A stretch of 64,000 nt of DNA from Progne subis subis. Lineage: Eukaryota; Chordata; Aves; Passeriformes; Hirundinidae. Under the pieces are notes generated by a model. The model did no database searches. It saw nothing but the letters and a program-made list of their open reading frames with translations, and was not told the origin of the DNA. The stretch covers positions 7,167,001 through 7,231,000 of the forward strand of contig JAKJHU010000046.1 of NCBI GenBank assembly GCA_022316685.1, read 5' to 3'. The position numbers and the translations under genes are program-made. Below, piece by piece: positions 38,401-52,733 of the stretch (positions within the stretch are counted from its first letter, which is position 1; every line of letters starts with the position of its first letter).

Positions 38401-41400
38401 GTAAATAGTTTAAAATGCACTTTAAAAGGCTATTCTGGTAAAAGAAATTACATCTTCCATGTGGCAATCCACTATAAAGCAAATTTTTGACTCTATGGTG
38501 AATTTTCTATCTTCCATCAAGCATATTTTCAGCCATTGTCATGATGGGAAAAAAGTTCAATTCGCTTACTGAAATGTGCTCCTCTGCGTGTACTTCTTCA
38601 GCACTCCTTGAACCTTTGAATTACGCCTTAATTTGTACCAGCAGTAGGTAGGATGCAAGCTGCAGAAATTTCCTAGTTGTTTCTGTTGTGGTTTGCACCT
38701 TGCAGAGCCCGTGGGAATAAGCTGGGTTGGGTCACTGGGTTGGGTGCCCAGAGCTGTGCAGGGAGCGACTGCGGCGTGTGCTGTGACCCTGCTCAGGGCT
38801 CCCCGGGCTCAGAGCTCAGAGGGCACCACGGGGCTGGGCCAGAGCACTGGGGCAGCCTCTTCCCACACAGCACAACGCTGCACAGGCCTCTTCTGGGGGA
38901 GCAAGAACACTCTGTGGGAAATCTGTTTTGGGAGGGTTACCTGGCTAAATCCAACTGCTCTTACTGCACCTGGTCTCTGATTTTGTCCAGTACATTCTGT
39001 TCTTTGCATGTGCCTCTTGAGTGTAGTTCCTGAGTTCCCTTGTGATCTGAAACAGTAGCAAGAGGTTGTACACAAAATTTCTGGTGTATATGCAAAGATT
39101 TTTATTTCTCATTGACCCTGGAAGCTCTTAATTGCTCATTAAGGCCACTGATTATTTTGGCAGAACAATGGGCTGTTCAGTCAGTGAACTAGCTAATCCT
39201 ACAATATTTTGATAGATATACTTTGACTGTAAAAACACAGAAGTAAAAGCCAACTTTATTTGGAAGCTTAATTGCTGGAGGCAAGATAACACTGTGATGA
39301 ATACTTGTTCTGTGAACAGTATTTGGGACACTTAAATCAGAAGAGAAGCCCTTACTTAGAGTCAGAAGAGAAATACATGCTTCCTCTTCTCTGTTCCATT
39401 CTCACCACTCAGCCTTGCTGTCAGCAGTTATGCAACATCTGTTCTTGAATTTAAAAACAAATCAAACAGCCCCAAAAACAGCAAAAAACCACTCCAAACC
39501 TCAACCCCCCTAATGCCTAAGGACAGTTAGTAAAATACAGGCTTTTCCCTTTTTATGTTATTTTTAAAGATCTTTGGGGTCTTTCTGGCTAGTGAATTCT
39601 AATTGTGCCTTCACTTAAAAGTTTTTTTTAAAAAAGGTAAAAAAGCCAACTTCTCCTTGTCCTTGTTATCTCTTAGTATTCTCTACTTGTTTTCCCTTTT
39701 TAAAACTTTTCCTCTTATTACTTCAATAAGTAACTATTTGTTGAATTAACATGGGACTTCCAATTTTGATTTTGTTCTGTATCTGACTGTGGTCTAGTTA
39801 TGCCTTGACGAACTTGTAAAATATTTTTAAGTAAGATCTATTTTAGCAGAAGACAAGGGAATGCAGCCTCACTTCTATTTTTGTCATGATTCTAATATAG
39901 GAAACAGCTTTCAAAGCTGCTGCCAGTTGCCCTGAACGTCTGTCTGAAAGTGCTAAACAACAGTCAATCCCAACTGTTCCAGATTTATTTATATCTGACT
40001 TTTTAGTTATCAGTCAGGGCTGCAGCATCAGACATCCTGCATGCCTGGCTCTGACATTCACTTACAGTCAAATGTGCTTGATTTACTATGATCCCCCACA
40101 GGCAGCACCTACACAGAAGCCAATATTATTTCCAGGAGTGAAAGGGTAAAGTTTGAATGTCTGTTCTAATTTTTTCACAGCTTTTTGGTCTTTGGGGTTT
40201 TTTTTTTGTTTGTTTGTTTTTCAATAAAGTGTACTTACTTTTCAAAGTTATTACAGAATAATTTTCAGAAGTACCACAATAAAATGTCTCCAATGCTGAT
40301 TTTGATCAGAAGTTCCTTTAGACCTAAAATTTAAGTTGATGGGCTTTGGTTTTGGGGTTTTTTGTTTGTTTTATTTTTTTTTATTTTAAGCTATCTTGGT
40401 GCATTATTGGACATTTCCTTAACAAATACGAAAAGAGATATCTGAAATTATGCTTGGTGCAAAATTCAGTGAGACTTATTCAGCTGTCAAGTACTCCTGA
40501 ATTCAAATGTTTTCTGCCTTCATTTTTCTAGATGTCTTGTCTTCCATGTTGCATTGCTGGTCTGTAAATTCTCTGACATTTTGAATATGAGTCTTTCAAA
40601 TGGAAAACATGTCCAAAAAAACAAAGGACAAATGAAATTATAGAGTAGAGAATGAGCTGGGGTTTGTATGCTAGCAATCTTGAAAGAAAACAAGAAAAAT
40701 GAGTTGTTGGAATGAAGTGGGGATGGTGCAGAGGGTATTCATACATTGATAAAGCCTGACCTTCAAGGCTTCTTCTGCCTCCTTGAATGTGCCCCAGGGG
40801 CAGTAGAAACAAGCCCTGCTCTTTCTGAGCATATGTCATCACCTCCAGATGGACTTCAGTGTCCTTTTGATGGATGGCAGTGTATGGTTTTCCAGCAAGG
40901 TTCAGGATTTTTGTCTGTTTGCTTTGATGAGTGTTCACTGTGAGCTTTGGGGCAGAGAACATCAGTAGGAGATGCCATGGTTCAGCACAGTCAGTGAAGT
41001 TTTATGCTGGAGCTGCTGCACATCATGGTTTTCTGTCTTCAGTTACATCCAGGTGATGCAACATCCCCTGCAGTCCTGAGTGAATGAATACAGATTTCCA
41101 GTATCTACTTGTTGGTATAATCCATTGAATTTTGGAATGTTTGCTATGTTGGTACAATACATGAATTCCCTTTAGTCGCCCTGTATTAGTAGCACCCTGT
41201 TGATATTCTTAGAGCTAGGAAGAGAAGGCTGCAGAAACCATTAGCCATGGCTAATCTGATCAAGCATGAAATCTGAAAGATTAAAATGTTGCTTACAGTC
41301 TAGTGACCTCCACCACCACCCACCAGCCCCCCCGAGGGCTTTATCTGGTTGGTTTAGTGAGCAAGTCAGGCCATAGATGTACAGTCAGTTCCAGCAAGCC

Positions 41401-44400
41401 TTATTAGCTAATTTATTAGTTGGTGGGGTTGATTAGCTTGGCTGCAGTGGCATGTAAGCTATCATTGGAAGCAGTTGGAGTCCAGAAACATTCCTGCAGC
41501 ACTGAGCATGAACAAAGGTTTGCCTGGATTTGGCATCCTGAGCAGGATGGTGTCACCAGAGGTCTGCTTAGGCACGTTACCTCAGATTTAGTGCTGGGCC
41601 TGATGGACATAAATGTTTGTGTGTGAAATGATGCTGAGCCGGGATCTCCAGCACAGTGAGTAACACCAGGCTTATCCCAGTGTGGTGTCAACAGTGCCAT
41701 TGTGGACCTTGGGGGGCGGCACAGCAACACAGATTTATCTTCACTATATTCCTCAGGCACATCATTGCTATCTGTATTATCCAGGTTTTCCTGTTTTCCC
41801 AGATGTTCTAGGGGTTTGTTACCCAAATGATGCCGCTTGCCTGATGTCACAGAATACACTGATCACGTGTTTGTGAAAGCAGACTGGCCTTGTCAGCATT
41901 TGAGTTTTGGGCATTGTAACAGCAAACCCCAAATCATTCTGTAGATCAAGCACACCTTACCTCACCTTGGTTCCCAGACAATTCCATATTTAGGTTGCCG
42001 AGAGAACAGGGATGCTCTTATCACTGGAAGCGAGTACTGTGCACTTGGGCAAGAGAAACTGCCAACAGCTGATAATGTGTGTAAGAGGCTCCTGTTTCTA
42101 GTTCTGAGCATCTGCATTGTTGCCTTAACATTTCTTTTTACCCCTCCTGTGCATTGTAAAGCTTAGCACCATGTTTTTATGTTTGTGTCATGGATGAGGT
42201 GGTTTTTAATGCTTTGCCTCTGAATAAGGCTAATTCGTTCCCATTGCCTGAGAAGTCTTTGGATTACTTCCTTTAGCATCTGTTTGGATACGTTACTAAC
42301 CGAACTGGCAAAATTATAAATGCCATGTGTTGGTCTTGGGTAAGCAGATGCCCAGTGCATAATGTGTTTACTTGGCTTTCACCCCAGAGTTTGGGAATTA
42401 AATGTGGTTTGTGGTTAAGTATCTTTTGAGTACCTATGAGACACTGAGAAATAAAGAAATATGTACTAAAGGATGCTATCAAAAGTAGTTGCACGTTTCC
42501 ATCTCCAGTCTATTTATCTCTGGCAAAATCCAGATAATTCATGTTTTATTTAAATAGAAATTGATGGAGTTTTCACTTATTTGCTAGTGTGCTGAGTTAA
42601 GCAATGCTTATGCTAACTACAGTAATTTTTTTTCTTTCCTTTTTTTTAATGAAACAGATGGTGCCAACTGTTTCAAAAACATTTTTTCAGTTGTTTTTTC
42701 TTTAACAGATTGCTAGCTTTAAAACAACTTTTAAAAAAACTCTTTACTGCTTTTTCCTTGAGATAACTAGTATTTTTCTAGTAATAACTAAGAACTGCAC
42801 CATGTGTTTTAAAATGCCAAAAATTATGCCAAAATTCCTTCTTTTTTTTTTTTTTTTGGCTTCATTTAGAAAGATTGATGTTTGGCTAGAGATGAGAATT
42901 AGTTAGACAATGAAGCATGGCAAAAGGATGGGTTTGGAATGGGAGGAATGCTTTGGCTTTACAGTCGATTTAGATGTGTGATGCAGCAGTCTGATCCTTT
43001 TGTGTTTTCCCTGTTCTTCAGTTCGTTATCCTGTTATCTGATAAAATTAAGCACATTTGTCCCTACTGCTCCATATGGGACGCTAGCGTGAGGGAGATCT
43101 GAAAAACAGAACAGCGTAAGCAAAGTTGCACAAAGTAACGTGAAATTATTCTCATGCTTTAATTTACAAACATGGTGGGAAAGGCAGTGTGAGCCTCTCT
43201 GATTCTCTCCAAAGTACTTTTTAGATGGGAACACCATTGTTGCAGACTTTTGACTGATTTTGATTTCATGGATGAAGACCATTTCCATGGTTAATTCCAT
43301 TGCCACTGCCGTGGCAGGTGTAGATTCTGCCCGAGGAACAAGAGCGAACAGTTGCAAAGGAGAAAGTATGGAGTCATAATTCCAATTTCATTAGTTATGT
43401 TCACAAGAAGGTATCTGGTTTGTCCAAACACAGCAGGCTGTTCTAGAAAACTGCCTGGCTAACTGATCAAATACCATACCACCACAGTCTAGCATGAAAT
43501 GCCAAGCCAATTTTTGTATTTAAAAAACTGAAGTCAGAGATAATAATATTTGTCAGAATGGAAACTGACATTTCCAATCCAGAATTAAATTGCAGGGCAG
43601 AGAGGGATTCTGGGAGGGTTTTTAGATGTTGTTTATGTATGTTCCAGCGCACGTGTGTAGTGTCAGTCATTTACCCACTGACATTTGAGGCCATGCCTGT
43701 AATTTGTAGTCCCTGTGTCTTCCCACAGCAGGGCAGCATAATCCCAAATCAGTGCGAGTCACAAAATGTGTTGTAGCAAAATGCAGTACACACTAATGTG
43801 CTCTTCTGTAGCTGTGTGACTTTAACAGTCTTAGTTTTGGAGAGAATTTTCTTTGAGGTTTTTGATGACTTTTGTTTGATCCTCCCTTTTTAAAGCTCTT
43901 AACACTGTTTCATGTCTTTTCCTAAATGTTTGAGGATTCTTGGTGGTGTACTGATAATGGTGATTTTTAAATGTCTGTGTTTAAGAGTGCTGTGCCAGGT
44001 TCTAAGAACATTCTAGGAGATTGCTTCACGTAAGAGCATTTCTGTCTCTAAAATGATGCCATTTGCAGCTGCTTTTTCTAGGGAAAACAAGAATCTGGTG
44101 AGGCAAAATACAAAAGTATTTTTGAGCCATCCCAACCTAGGCAGAACAAATCTGATTCTGAAGTAGCATCACAGGATTATTCACTCCCAGCTTTCATGTT
44201 GCTTTCAACAGATCTTGCTTTCTTTCAGAATTGCTAGGTTGCTATAGAAGAAACCACGATTTTTAAGCTAGCATTTGACCCTTTTTCAGTAATTTGAACA
44301 TATGGAAAGCTTTTTATGTACTTAGATATGTTTATCTCTAGAGGTAGCCAGACCTCTTTTGTCAAATGGAAGGATTTAAATATTTGTATTATTCTCATTA

Positions 44401-47400
44401 ACCTCTCCTAAAACCCAAATAGATTTTACTGTGGGTTGTACATCTCATCCCTCCCCAATACTCTTTTTATTAAATGTCACCTTTTCTTTTGTTTTATAAA
44501 TGGAAATAGATTAATTGATCTCTAAGTAATATGGGCTTCAGGATAAAAGCTGTCCTTTGAATAGTGCTGTTGAAGACTTAATGTTATTTTGTGCTTTGTA
44601 GTAGCTTGTGCTATCTTGTTTTGCTAATCATTTATGAAGCACCAAATTATCCTTTCAAATCGTTGAAATATGTTGAAGGGGTTGTTGCAGGGGGTGGTGC
44701 AGAGACAGAGTCTGTACTGGCACTGCAGCATATTCATTGTTCTGATGGTCATCTAAACAGTAAGTTGTTCCCTACTCCCACCCCCAATCAGCTCTAATTA
44801 TTTAATGCGTTAAAATCTTGTGCTCTCTTCATGAAATCCTACAGACATTGTATTTGTAAAATGATGTATTCAGTTCCTAGGATCACTTCAGTGATTCTGC
44901 CCCTAAAGTAATGATGCAGTAATCTGAAATTGGTGCAAGATCATTGGAATACACGTGTCATCAATTTACCAAAGCTAATGCCCCTAATTTTACTTGTGTC
45001 CTCTCAAGTCCGAGGTTAGGAGTGGCAGTGTGAGTATTTCAGGTGCTGCTGTGGGTGCCTCTGATCTCAAAAGCTTGGAGCAGCTCAGAGCTGCTGTTTC
45101 CCCCAGCTGTCTCGTGCTGTGCTTGGCAGGTTGTGTCTGCTCCACATCATTCAAATGCTGTCTGGTTTTGGGACTTGCAGTGTATCTGACTACACCAAGA
45201 GTGGAACCAGTCCTCAGCTGTATGCCAGCGGAGGCTGGGCAGTGTCATTAATAAAGGTAAACATGACTTTTTAGAGGATTTTGTAAGTCCAGTTTTTGGG
45301 TTTTTTTTTTTAATATACTATTCTTATCTCCCAGGGACGTGCATACTCTTACTCACCAGAAGCAGTTTTGGGTTTTCTTTGGTTTTGAGAGGAATTTGTT
45401 GTTCCACATAATGCAATTTTTGGAAAATTCCTTCTGTTATTAAGGAGGGTTTCTCAAGCTCGTCTTTTTCTTATAGTCAACAAAGACAAGAAATTTGAAC
45501 AAACCAGAATCTGAAAACAATCCATATGTGAGTGAACATTCAAACCACTTATTAGCAGCACCACAGCAGCAAATGACAAATTGATTACTTGGTTAAAGGA
45601 AGGGAAGTCAAACCTTAGTGCTGAAGCTCTGCATTCTGCCTTTAGAAATGTTTTACAGCTCACAGGAAAGTTACAATCACACAAAAATCAGAAAGTATGT
45701 TACTAGCTTCATCTGTGCAAATGACGTGGGGTGTCTTTTCTTTTTGATTGAAGTACTTTACTTTGAAGCTCTTGACAACAGTCCCAAATATTTTGTGTAT
45801 CACAGTTCTAGTAAGTGCTGCTTGCTTTCTTCTTTAAAAATAAATGTTAAGAAAAACATATAATTTAAAGTGAAAACTATTTTTATTGTAAAATCCAATA
45901 CCAAATTTAATTTAAAATAACTGAAATCCAGATAGCATAGATTTTTGGACCAGTGCTTTCTTCCTCTGAAAATTCATTTTACCTCATGCTGATACTGTGC
46001 TTTAAATAGAATTTGAAATGAAGCAGATCATTTATATTTCTGTAGAATTTTTCTGTGTTAATGTTGGTTGGAGTAGGACTGGAAAATGGTTTTTTTTTGC
46101 AAAGAAGAGTAACAGGTTTTGTTCAAACTTGGAAACTGATCTCTCTTAAGTCATGTGTTCAGAGTAAAAGCAGCAGCAGCAGACCTGACCCCCTCCAGAT
46201 GATGACCATGAGCTGCTCTGCCCAGGGCAGTCACCATTGCATATTGACCTTGAAAATCAAATTTTAAAAAATTCAATTCTGAATTTAGTGGGGGTTTTTT
46301 TGTTTGTTTGTTTGTTTTTGGGGTTTTTTTATGCGTATGAATGCTTGTTTTTGTCGTGCTGCTAACACAGTAAACTTCACAAAGATAGCTTCCACCTCAT
46401 CAAATACTTAGTCTTCATCATGAAATTCATGTGAGTACTGTTACAACTACAGTAACCAAATTGTGTGTTAGAGCCTTTCTTTTATGTTTTTATACCCTTT
46501 AATTCTGATTTACAGCTGGTATAGATCATGTTGCAGTCTGAAGTCTGATGTTGAAAATGGCTGTGACCTTTGAAAGAGGTGACACCATAAATTTGCTGTT
46601 GCAATGTTTTATACTAGTTTACAAGTAAAATGCCAGATAAAGAGAGGCTTTAGTATGCCTGTAGAATATTCTTTTGGTTAAAAAACACCAGAAAATCCAA
46701 GTGATTTATTTCAGTCTTTTCTTTTTTAATACAGATGGGTGGTAGTATTTTTACTCCAGGACAAACTGAGATGGCATATGTGTGCTGTTCTTTTGTGGCT
46801 TTTTTACCCATAAGTGGTGAAAGTGAAGTAATGATGATTAGAAAATCCTTTCTGCTTCTTAACATCTTTTGCAACTAAAAAGACTTTATAAATCTTTAGT
46901 TGTATGTATTTACTACAGCACTACAGAAATGTTGTCCTTTCTACTGGGGAAACGTTGGGGCATCTCTCCCATGTCCCACAAATAATGCACACCCAGAAAG
47001 CAGTTTCTGTGGGTGGACTGGGTTTCTTCTTCCACTTAAATTGAAGATGTGGAGAAAAATGCTCTGTAATATTTATGTAAAATGGAAGGTTTCTGTTTTC
47101 TCTGTTATTTGTGATACGGTAAGTTCATTATTAGTAAGGGTTCTGTGTTAGTTTCAATTCTTTTGGTGATCTCATGATGTGGGCCATTTAGTGCCAAGAC
47201 TGGGATTATGAAGACATGCAATTTATTTTACAGAAGCTACTGATACAGAACCTCAGTTTTCATTCAGCTCTTCTCTATGATCCACTCCATTGCTGCCTTT
47301 TCTTGTTATGTCTCCATTTGACATGTATGCTTCATTTTATTCATTTATTACGTTCAGGATCCAATTATTTTTAAATGTATCTGAGGATATGGAGTACAAT

Positions 47401-50400
47401 CCTTTAATTAAAATCAAACAAATCCTTCCCCAGTACCTGTCTGTAAAGTGGCATAGGAAGAATTTCTTACATATCACACCAGCCAGGCTTAGTCTGGTAT
47501 TCATGAAAAACATGTAAAAATGTAAATGTGCAGAAATAGAAGAGTCACTGTAAGATTCTAGACTGATCCTATTTCTTACTCACCTTTGTTTTTTAGAGAA
47601 AAGAATCATCTGACAGGGTCAAACACTGCCACATAAAATTAGACCGACTAAAAGAAATTAATCTTTGCAGCCCTGACTAATACATAATTTCACTCTTCCG
47701 CAGTAGCTAAGTGAGATTACAGCCTTTTCTATTTTGAGGTTTCTAAAGTATTTAAAGCCTTTGAAGTTTTTTGAAACTGCAGTCATGTCACTGCAATGTT
47801 TAAAGGAAAGTCTGCTGGTTTTTTTTTTTAACACCTCAGATTTTTATTTTTCAAAAATGAGTTTAATTTTTAATAGTCGTTTCATCTTTGGATTTAGAAA
47901 TGTGTTTTATTCGTGTTCAAAGCATCTTCTAATAAGATTACTAAGGTGACTTTGAGCGATGACCCTTGTCATCACATTAACTGATTTAGAAATTTGGTTC
48001 ACACTGTTTCCAAATATTCTTTTCCTGTGGGCTTTTAAGACAACTTTATTCTAAAAGTTCTATTAAATATAACCACAATTCAGTTCAAAACTATTTCTTA
48101 AAATCTAGTAAAAAAAGAAAAAAGGTGAAATATATATTTAGTGAAAAAGTTAAGTCTGTTTAAATCTACTTCTTTGAGGCAGCCATCTCAACCATCTAAC
48201 ATTAACCCTAAAGAAATGAGACTAGGACATTAATTTTCTTTGCCATTTTTAACTCCATCCTTTTTTTTAACATAATATGAGGTAGACTTATATACTGAAA
48301 TGCTTCTATAAGAAATCTGAGGTCGATGGTAGATTTTATTGTAATCCTGAAGCTGATAGGAATATCCAAAATGACACTGTCTAAATGGATGAAAGATGTG
48401 CTTTGAAGGTAGTTCAGCTTGTTTCAAGCATAAGTGGTCCTTCCCTTTTGCAGATGAAATCAGTGCATGTGAACTACCCAAAGGCTCTTCTGACTTGCTG
48501 TGCAGAATGCTAAGAGGAAGTTCTTCTCTTCATTCTCTTATTTCTGCCACCCAACCTCAATGTCCTAAAGCTGAAAACACATGACCCTTAGATTATGATT
48601 CCTGCATCAGATTTTGCAAGTGGGCTGCATTTTGGGAAGTACGGACTTCAGATCAATTACATATGAAATCAGTAGATGATATGCAGACACATGACATGGA
48701 GGTTCAAATTCTCTTTGACCTTATATAGAACTCTTCATTACAGTATTTCACTTTGTATGAAAAGAGCCCAGATTCTAAGAACCAGAAATAGGTTAATCCT
48801 TCCCTGTTGGCTATATAACATTTGCATGCCAAAATGCTGGCTTTGTATCAGAAGATTCAGCTCATGGTTGATTGCATTTGAAAAACAGTTTATCTACTGT
48901 TGTTCTCAAATGCAAGAACTTAAATTATTAATTCCTTTGAGTATTCACTAGTTGAGCATAAAGTGTTAAATGATTGATTTAAAATGTTAAATAACTAATT
49001 CAGTTATTATAATAAAATGGAACTAATTTACAATTAACTGAAATTCTGAAGAAAAACTCTTGATTAAACTCAATCCGCTCTGGACTTCGTTAAGTGAGAG
49101 ATCTGTGCTGTTACTCCATTAATACCTTTCTGAAGTAAACTTGTACCACTAAATAAGTAGAGACGGTCCAGAGAACCTTTACTCTCATATGTTTGTAGTT
49201 AATCACTTAAACTGAACAGAGTATAAAAATTCTAATGCAACAAACTTGGTTCCTACTTCTCCCATGGGTTACAAAACACAGTCGGAGATTTCCTTTTGCT
49301 CCACCAAACTGTGCTTACCACAGAGCTGTACAAGAAAGGTCTTACCAGATTTAGAAGAATAAAAGAAAACCTTTTCTTTTTTAAACATGCTCTTTTCACG
49401 AATGCTGTGAAATGCAATCAGACTTTTTCTGGTGAGCCATGGTAGGCATGAAGCTGCATAATCTTTAACTCTTGAGAAATATTTTGCTTTAGGTCTTTTC
49501 TCTACCAGCTTGCTTGGTGGTTTGCTAAGTTGAATGGTGTCCACAGTGAATGTAAGTTCATTTTCTCTCGCATGCCTAATACATAAAATGCACTTTCTGC
49601 CATAATAAAGGTGCATGAGTAGTTCTTTGCAGTTAGTAACTTTGAGGAAGGTTGGGCGGAGTACATGCATAATGCACTACTAGCTAAAACTCCAGTGTGG
49701 CTGCCTGTCATTTGTACCAGCATGCCAGTTTTTTACAGAAAAGTGTGAATATCAAGATCATCTTTAATTAGAAAGGCATAATAGGCACCTTGCTTTCCAT
49801 CTAGTCTGTTGTTTTGAAGAAAGAGGTCACTGAAGCCTTATTACAAACTGTGCTTTCAGTAATACAGAAAGGTTCCCATCATTAGACAAGATATGCCAAC
49901 GTTGGTATCAATTGAAATTGAGATTTTTTATTTTTTTTCCCTGATGTTTAGGCTGGTTTATGCCAAAATGCTTATGCCAAACTGTAATAACTTTATTTAG
50001 TTCCAGGTGCATCTTGCATTTCAAGTGACAACCTTGTTTCAAGCTTGTGGGACACAGTGTATATGCCAGATTTTCGAGTTTATTCTTAGCAAGGTTGAAA
50101 TTAGACCAACTGGACTAAATTACCTTTCATGTGGAAATTGTGTCACTGTTTAGATGTCAGAATAGGACATGTACAAAAGAGCTCAGTTCTTACACTGCTT
50201 TCCATAATGAATCTTGGAGCTCAGGGTCGAGGATCTCCTAGGCTGGCTTCATAAACTAGGGAAATTAATTTTCTCCCCATCCTCCCTCTGCTGTACCCTT
50301 TGAAAAGTTGTAATGACTTGTCTTACACCAAAATATATTGTTGCCTTTTCCCAGAAAATGCAATGTTTATTGTCAGCGCTGCAGTGATGTGTTGCACCAA

Positions 50401-52614
50401 CAGCAGAGGAGGAGCTAGATTTCTTCTGCTCTGCCAAGAATCCAAATATCTGTGGACAGAGAACAGTCAGCTGTAGTCAGGTTGCTGGTTTTTGAGGCCT
50501 CAGATATCTTGCCTGTTTCACTCTATGGAATCTGAGTTGAGGGCAGTCCCTTGAGTCCTCAAACCTTTAGAGTGTGTGGTCAGGTCAAAGCAAAGTTTGT
50601 GACTGCAACCTACTACCACAGTGTGCTACCAAAATTCTGCCATAGAGCATGAAAATCTTGGGATTTATAAATATTTTACTTCTTGGGAAAAAAGGGATAG
50701 TTTTTAAAGTGATATGATATTTGTGAAGCACAGGGAGGAGAATATGCTGAAGCACATGATGCTGGGGAATTTGAAGCAACTTCCAGCATCTGCTAAATTG
50801 CGCCTAGTGTGTGATAATTCTTTATTCAATGCCGATTTTGGCACGGGTATTTTCCAATTTAATTTTTTTTATACTGGAACCTGAATTCAAAGTGCATCTT
50901 CTGCTATAGAGTTCCAATCAAATGAAGTGCATCCATGGAAGCGCATGTTTTCCTGGATGAACAAGCAGATGCAACTCTAAACAGCAGCATTGTGATGAAG
51001 AGGCTAAGTCTCTAGTAGCAGCAATGCCAAGAAGTGCTCATGGGGAAAAGCTGCACCTTTCTGAATTTAATGGTTTTGCATCCCTATGTGCTTCTAGAAA
51101 ATGAGTAAAAATTAGCTTTGGCAGGTGTCTTTCTTGACCATATCAGCTTCTATGATCCTAATACTATCTGAAATTCTGTTCTTTATTTTTCATTTTTGTG
51201 TAATCTTTATTACTCTTCAGTACCAGAAGTCCTTGAATGTTAGGAACAGATGTGCAGTTACCAGATTTTGAAGCAGTGCTGGACTTCATGTCATGCTAGT
51301 CCAGCCTTCCCCTTTTCTAGGTTGACACAAGGCTGCTCTGTATACAGCCTCTTTGGTGTCTTTGGTGGGTCCTTGTGGACCCTGCAGCAGGAGAATGGTT
51401 TATTCATAGAGGTCTAGAGAAGTGTGGAGCTTTTACTTCACTGAACTCCATGGCAGGCACTAGCCTCAGGTTAGAAAATGGAAACCTCACCAACTTGAAC
51501 TGCTCTTCTAATCTAGCAACCAGAGAAAAATAACACGTCTGTTTGGTTAATTTTAACTGTTTGGGGAAGATACGATGGTACCATTTACTGTACCCTCAAA
51601 GGGTGGTCACCTCCAACCCCCACAGATGTAGCCTCTCACTCTGACCTGAAAAAAGACACACAAGTGGCACATTTCAAAGGTCACACCCAGCATGTTCACA
51701 TGAGAAAACTGCTCTAGTGATTGTGGAGCAGAGGAGCAGTGCCTGCCCCAAGGGAGTCCTCTCAGCCAGGCAGCTCCAGTGATCCAGCAGCCTGGTGTTA
51801 TCTGGCTTTGCTGAGTGCAGAGAGTGCTGTATTAGTTTCACTTCTCAGGTACTAGAAGCATGGGCTGCGTAGGTGAACTCTTCATGCAGATTTAACAACA
51901 TTAAATAGAACTCAAGAAAGTTTTCTTGGCGGCTGCATTCAGCAGAGCACTGAGTGCTACACACTTCAGTTTACTGGCTAAGTTAAAGTCCTAAAATTCT
52001 GAATCACATGGAACAATTTTAGTAGACTTTCTTCTTTCTTTTGAACTGCTTTATTTAAATGTTAGTAAAAACAGCAAGTCTTTATTAATAAGAAAGCACA
52101 AAGCATGTTGTTCTTTTTCACTGGGCTTACTGTTTTAGTGAATGTTTTTTTCATATTTAAGTATGTATGCATACAATATTTTTCTGTTTACCTGTCCACT
52201 TTCTTAGCCCTCACTTCTAGAATTTATTAATTGTATATAGTAAGTATTTTTGTGCCTCCATTGTAAGATGTTAATCACTGACATCAGCAGATACCACTGA
52301 TAAATAGCTCCAATACAGTTGGATAATAGAAACCCTCATTCATCAGCCTATATTTTCACTGCTCAGAATTGTTAATTCATCAAATAAATATCCTCAGATG
52401 CAGCAAATACTCTTGTTTCTATTCTGAAAATACTGTGGGGATCTGTAGTGCAGGGATATGTTCAGTGAATTTAATTTATGAAAACAAATTACCAGCCTTA
52501 ACAGTTATTTGTAATTTGTGTATCTTACCCACTTCTCTGGCTTGTTTGTTTTAAAAAAAATGCTCTATAAATCAATCTGTTACTTTTCTTTCTTGTTCTC
52601 TTCTCCCTTCCAAG
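38401..52614 (+). other. CPEB3: CPEB3 intron, 14.2 kb
   Basis: This is the longest complete intron in the window. It contains a GC- and CpG-richer pocket at 38690-38965 and TTTG repeats at 40201-40221 and 46295-46319. Two of the window's longest minus-strand open frames (40528-40962, 144 codons; 41416-41859, 147 codons) lie close together in it, and neither resembles a known protein to me. It ends in a T/C-rich tract and CCAAG. Confidence 0.8.
46295..46319. repeat. TTTG microsatellite
   Basis: A T-run is followed by four TTTG-type repeats and a T-run ending in GGGG. Similar tracts at 27721-27743 and 40201-40221 suggest a repeated compositional style in this genome. Confidence 0.85.
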
Positions 52615-52733
52615 GTTACGCCTTTCTGCTGTTCCAGGAGGAAAGCTCTGTACAAGCTCTGATAGATGCCTGTCTGGAAGAAGATGGAAAACTTTACCTG
52701 TGTGTGTCAAGTCCCACAATCAAGGATAAACCA
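52615..52733 (+). CDS. CPEB3: CPEB3 coding exon (window exon 6), RRM1 end
   Basis: The 119-nt exon follows acceptor TCCCTTCCAAG and ends CCA|GTAAGT, a near-consensus donor. After completing Gly it has 39 codons: YAFLLFQEESSVQALIDACL, then EEDGKLYLCVSSPTIKDKP. It carries RNP1 (GYAFLLFQ, window residues 167-174), the aromatic face of RRM1 that contacts RNA, and the start of the inter-RRM linker. It lies after the longest complete intron in the window (14.2 kb). Read-through past the donor adds 16 codons and stops at 52779-52781, followed at once by three overlapping AATAAA hexamers. Confidence 0.94.

Noticed and set aside
44994..45251. 85-codon + strand frame ending near AAAGGTAAAC, possible cassette exon
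   Set aside because: It contains its own stop before the donor-like site and matches no CPEB3 segment I know.
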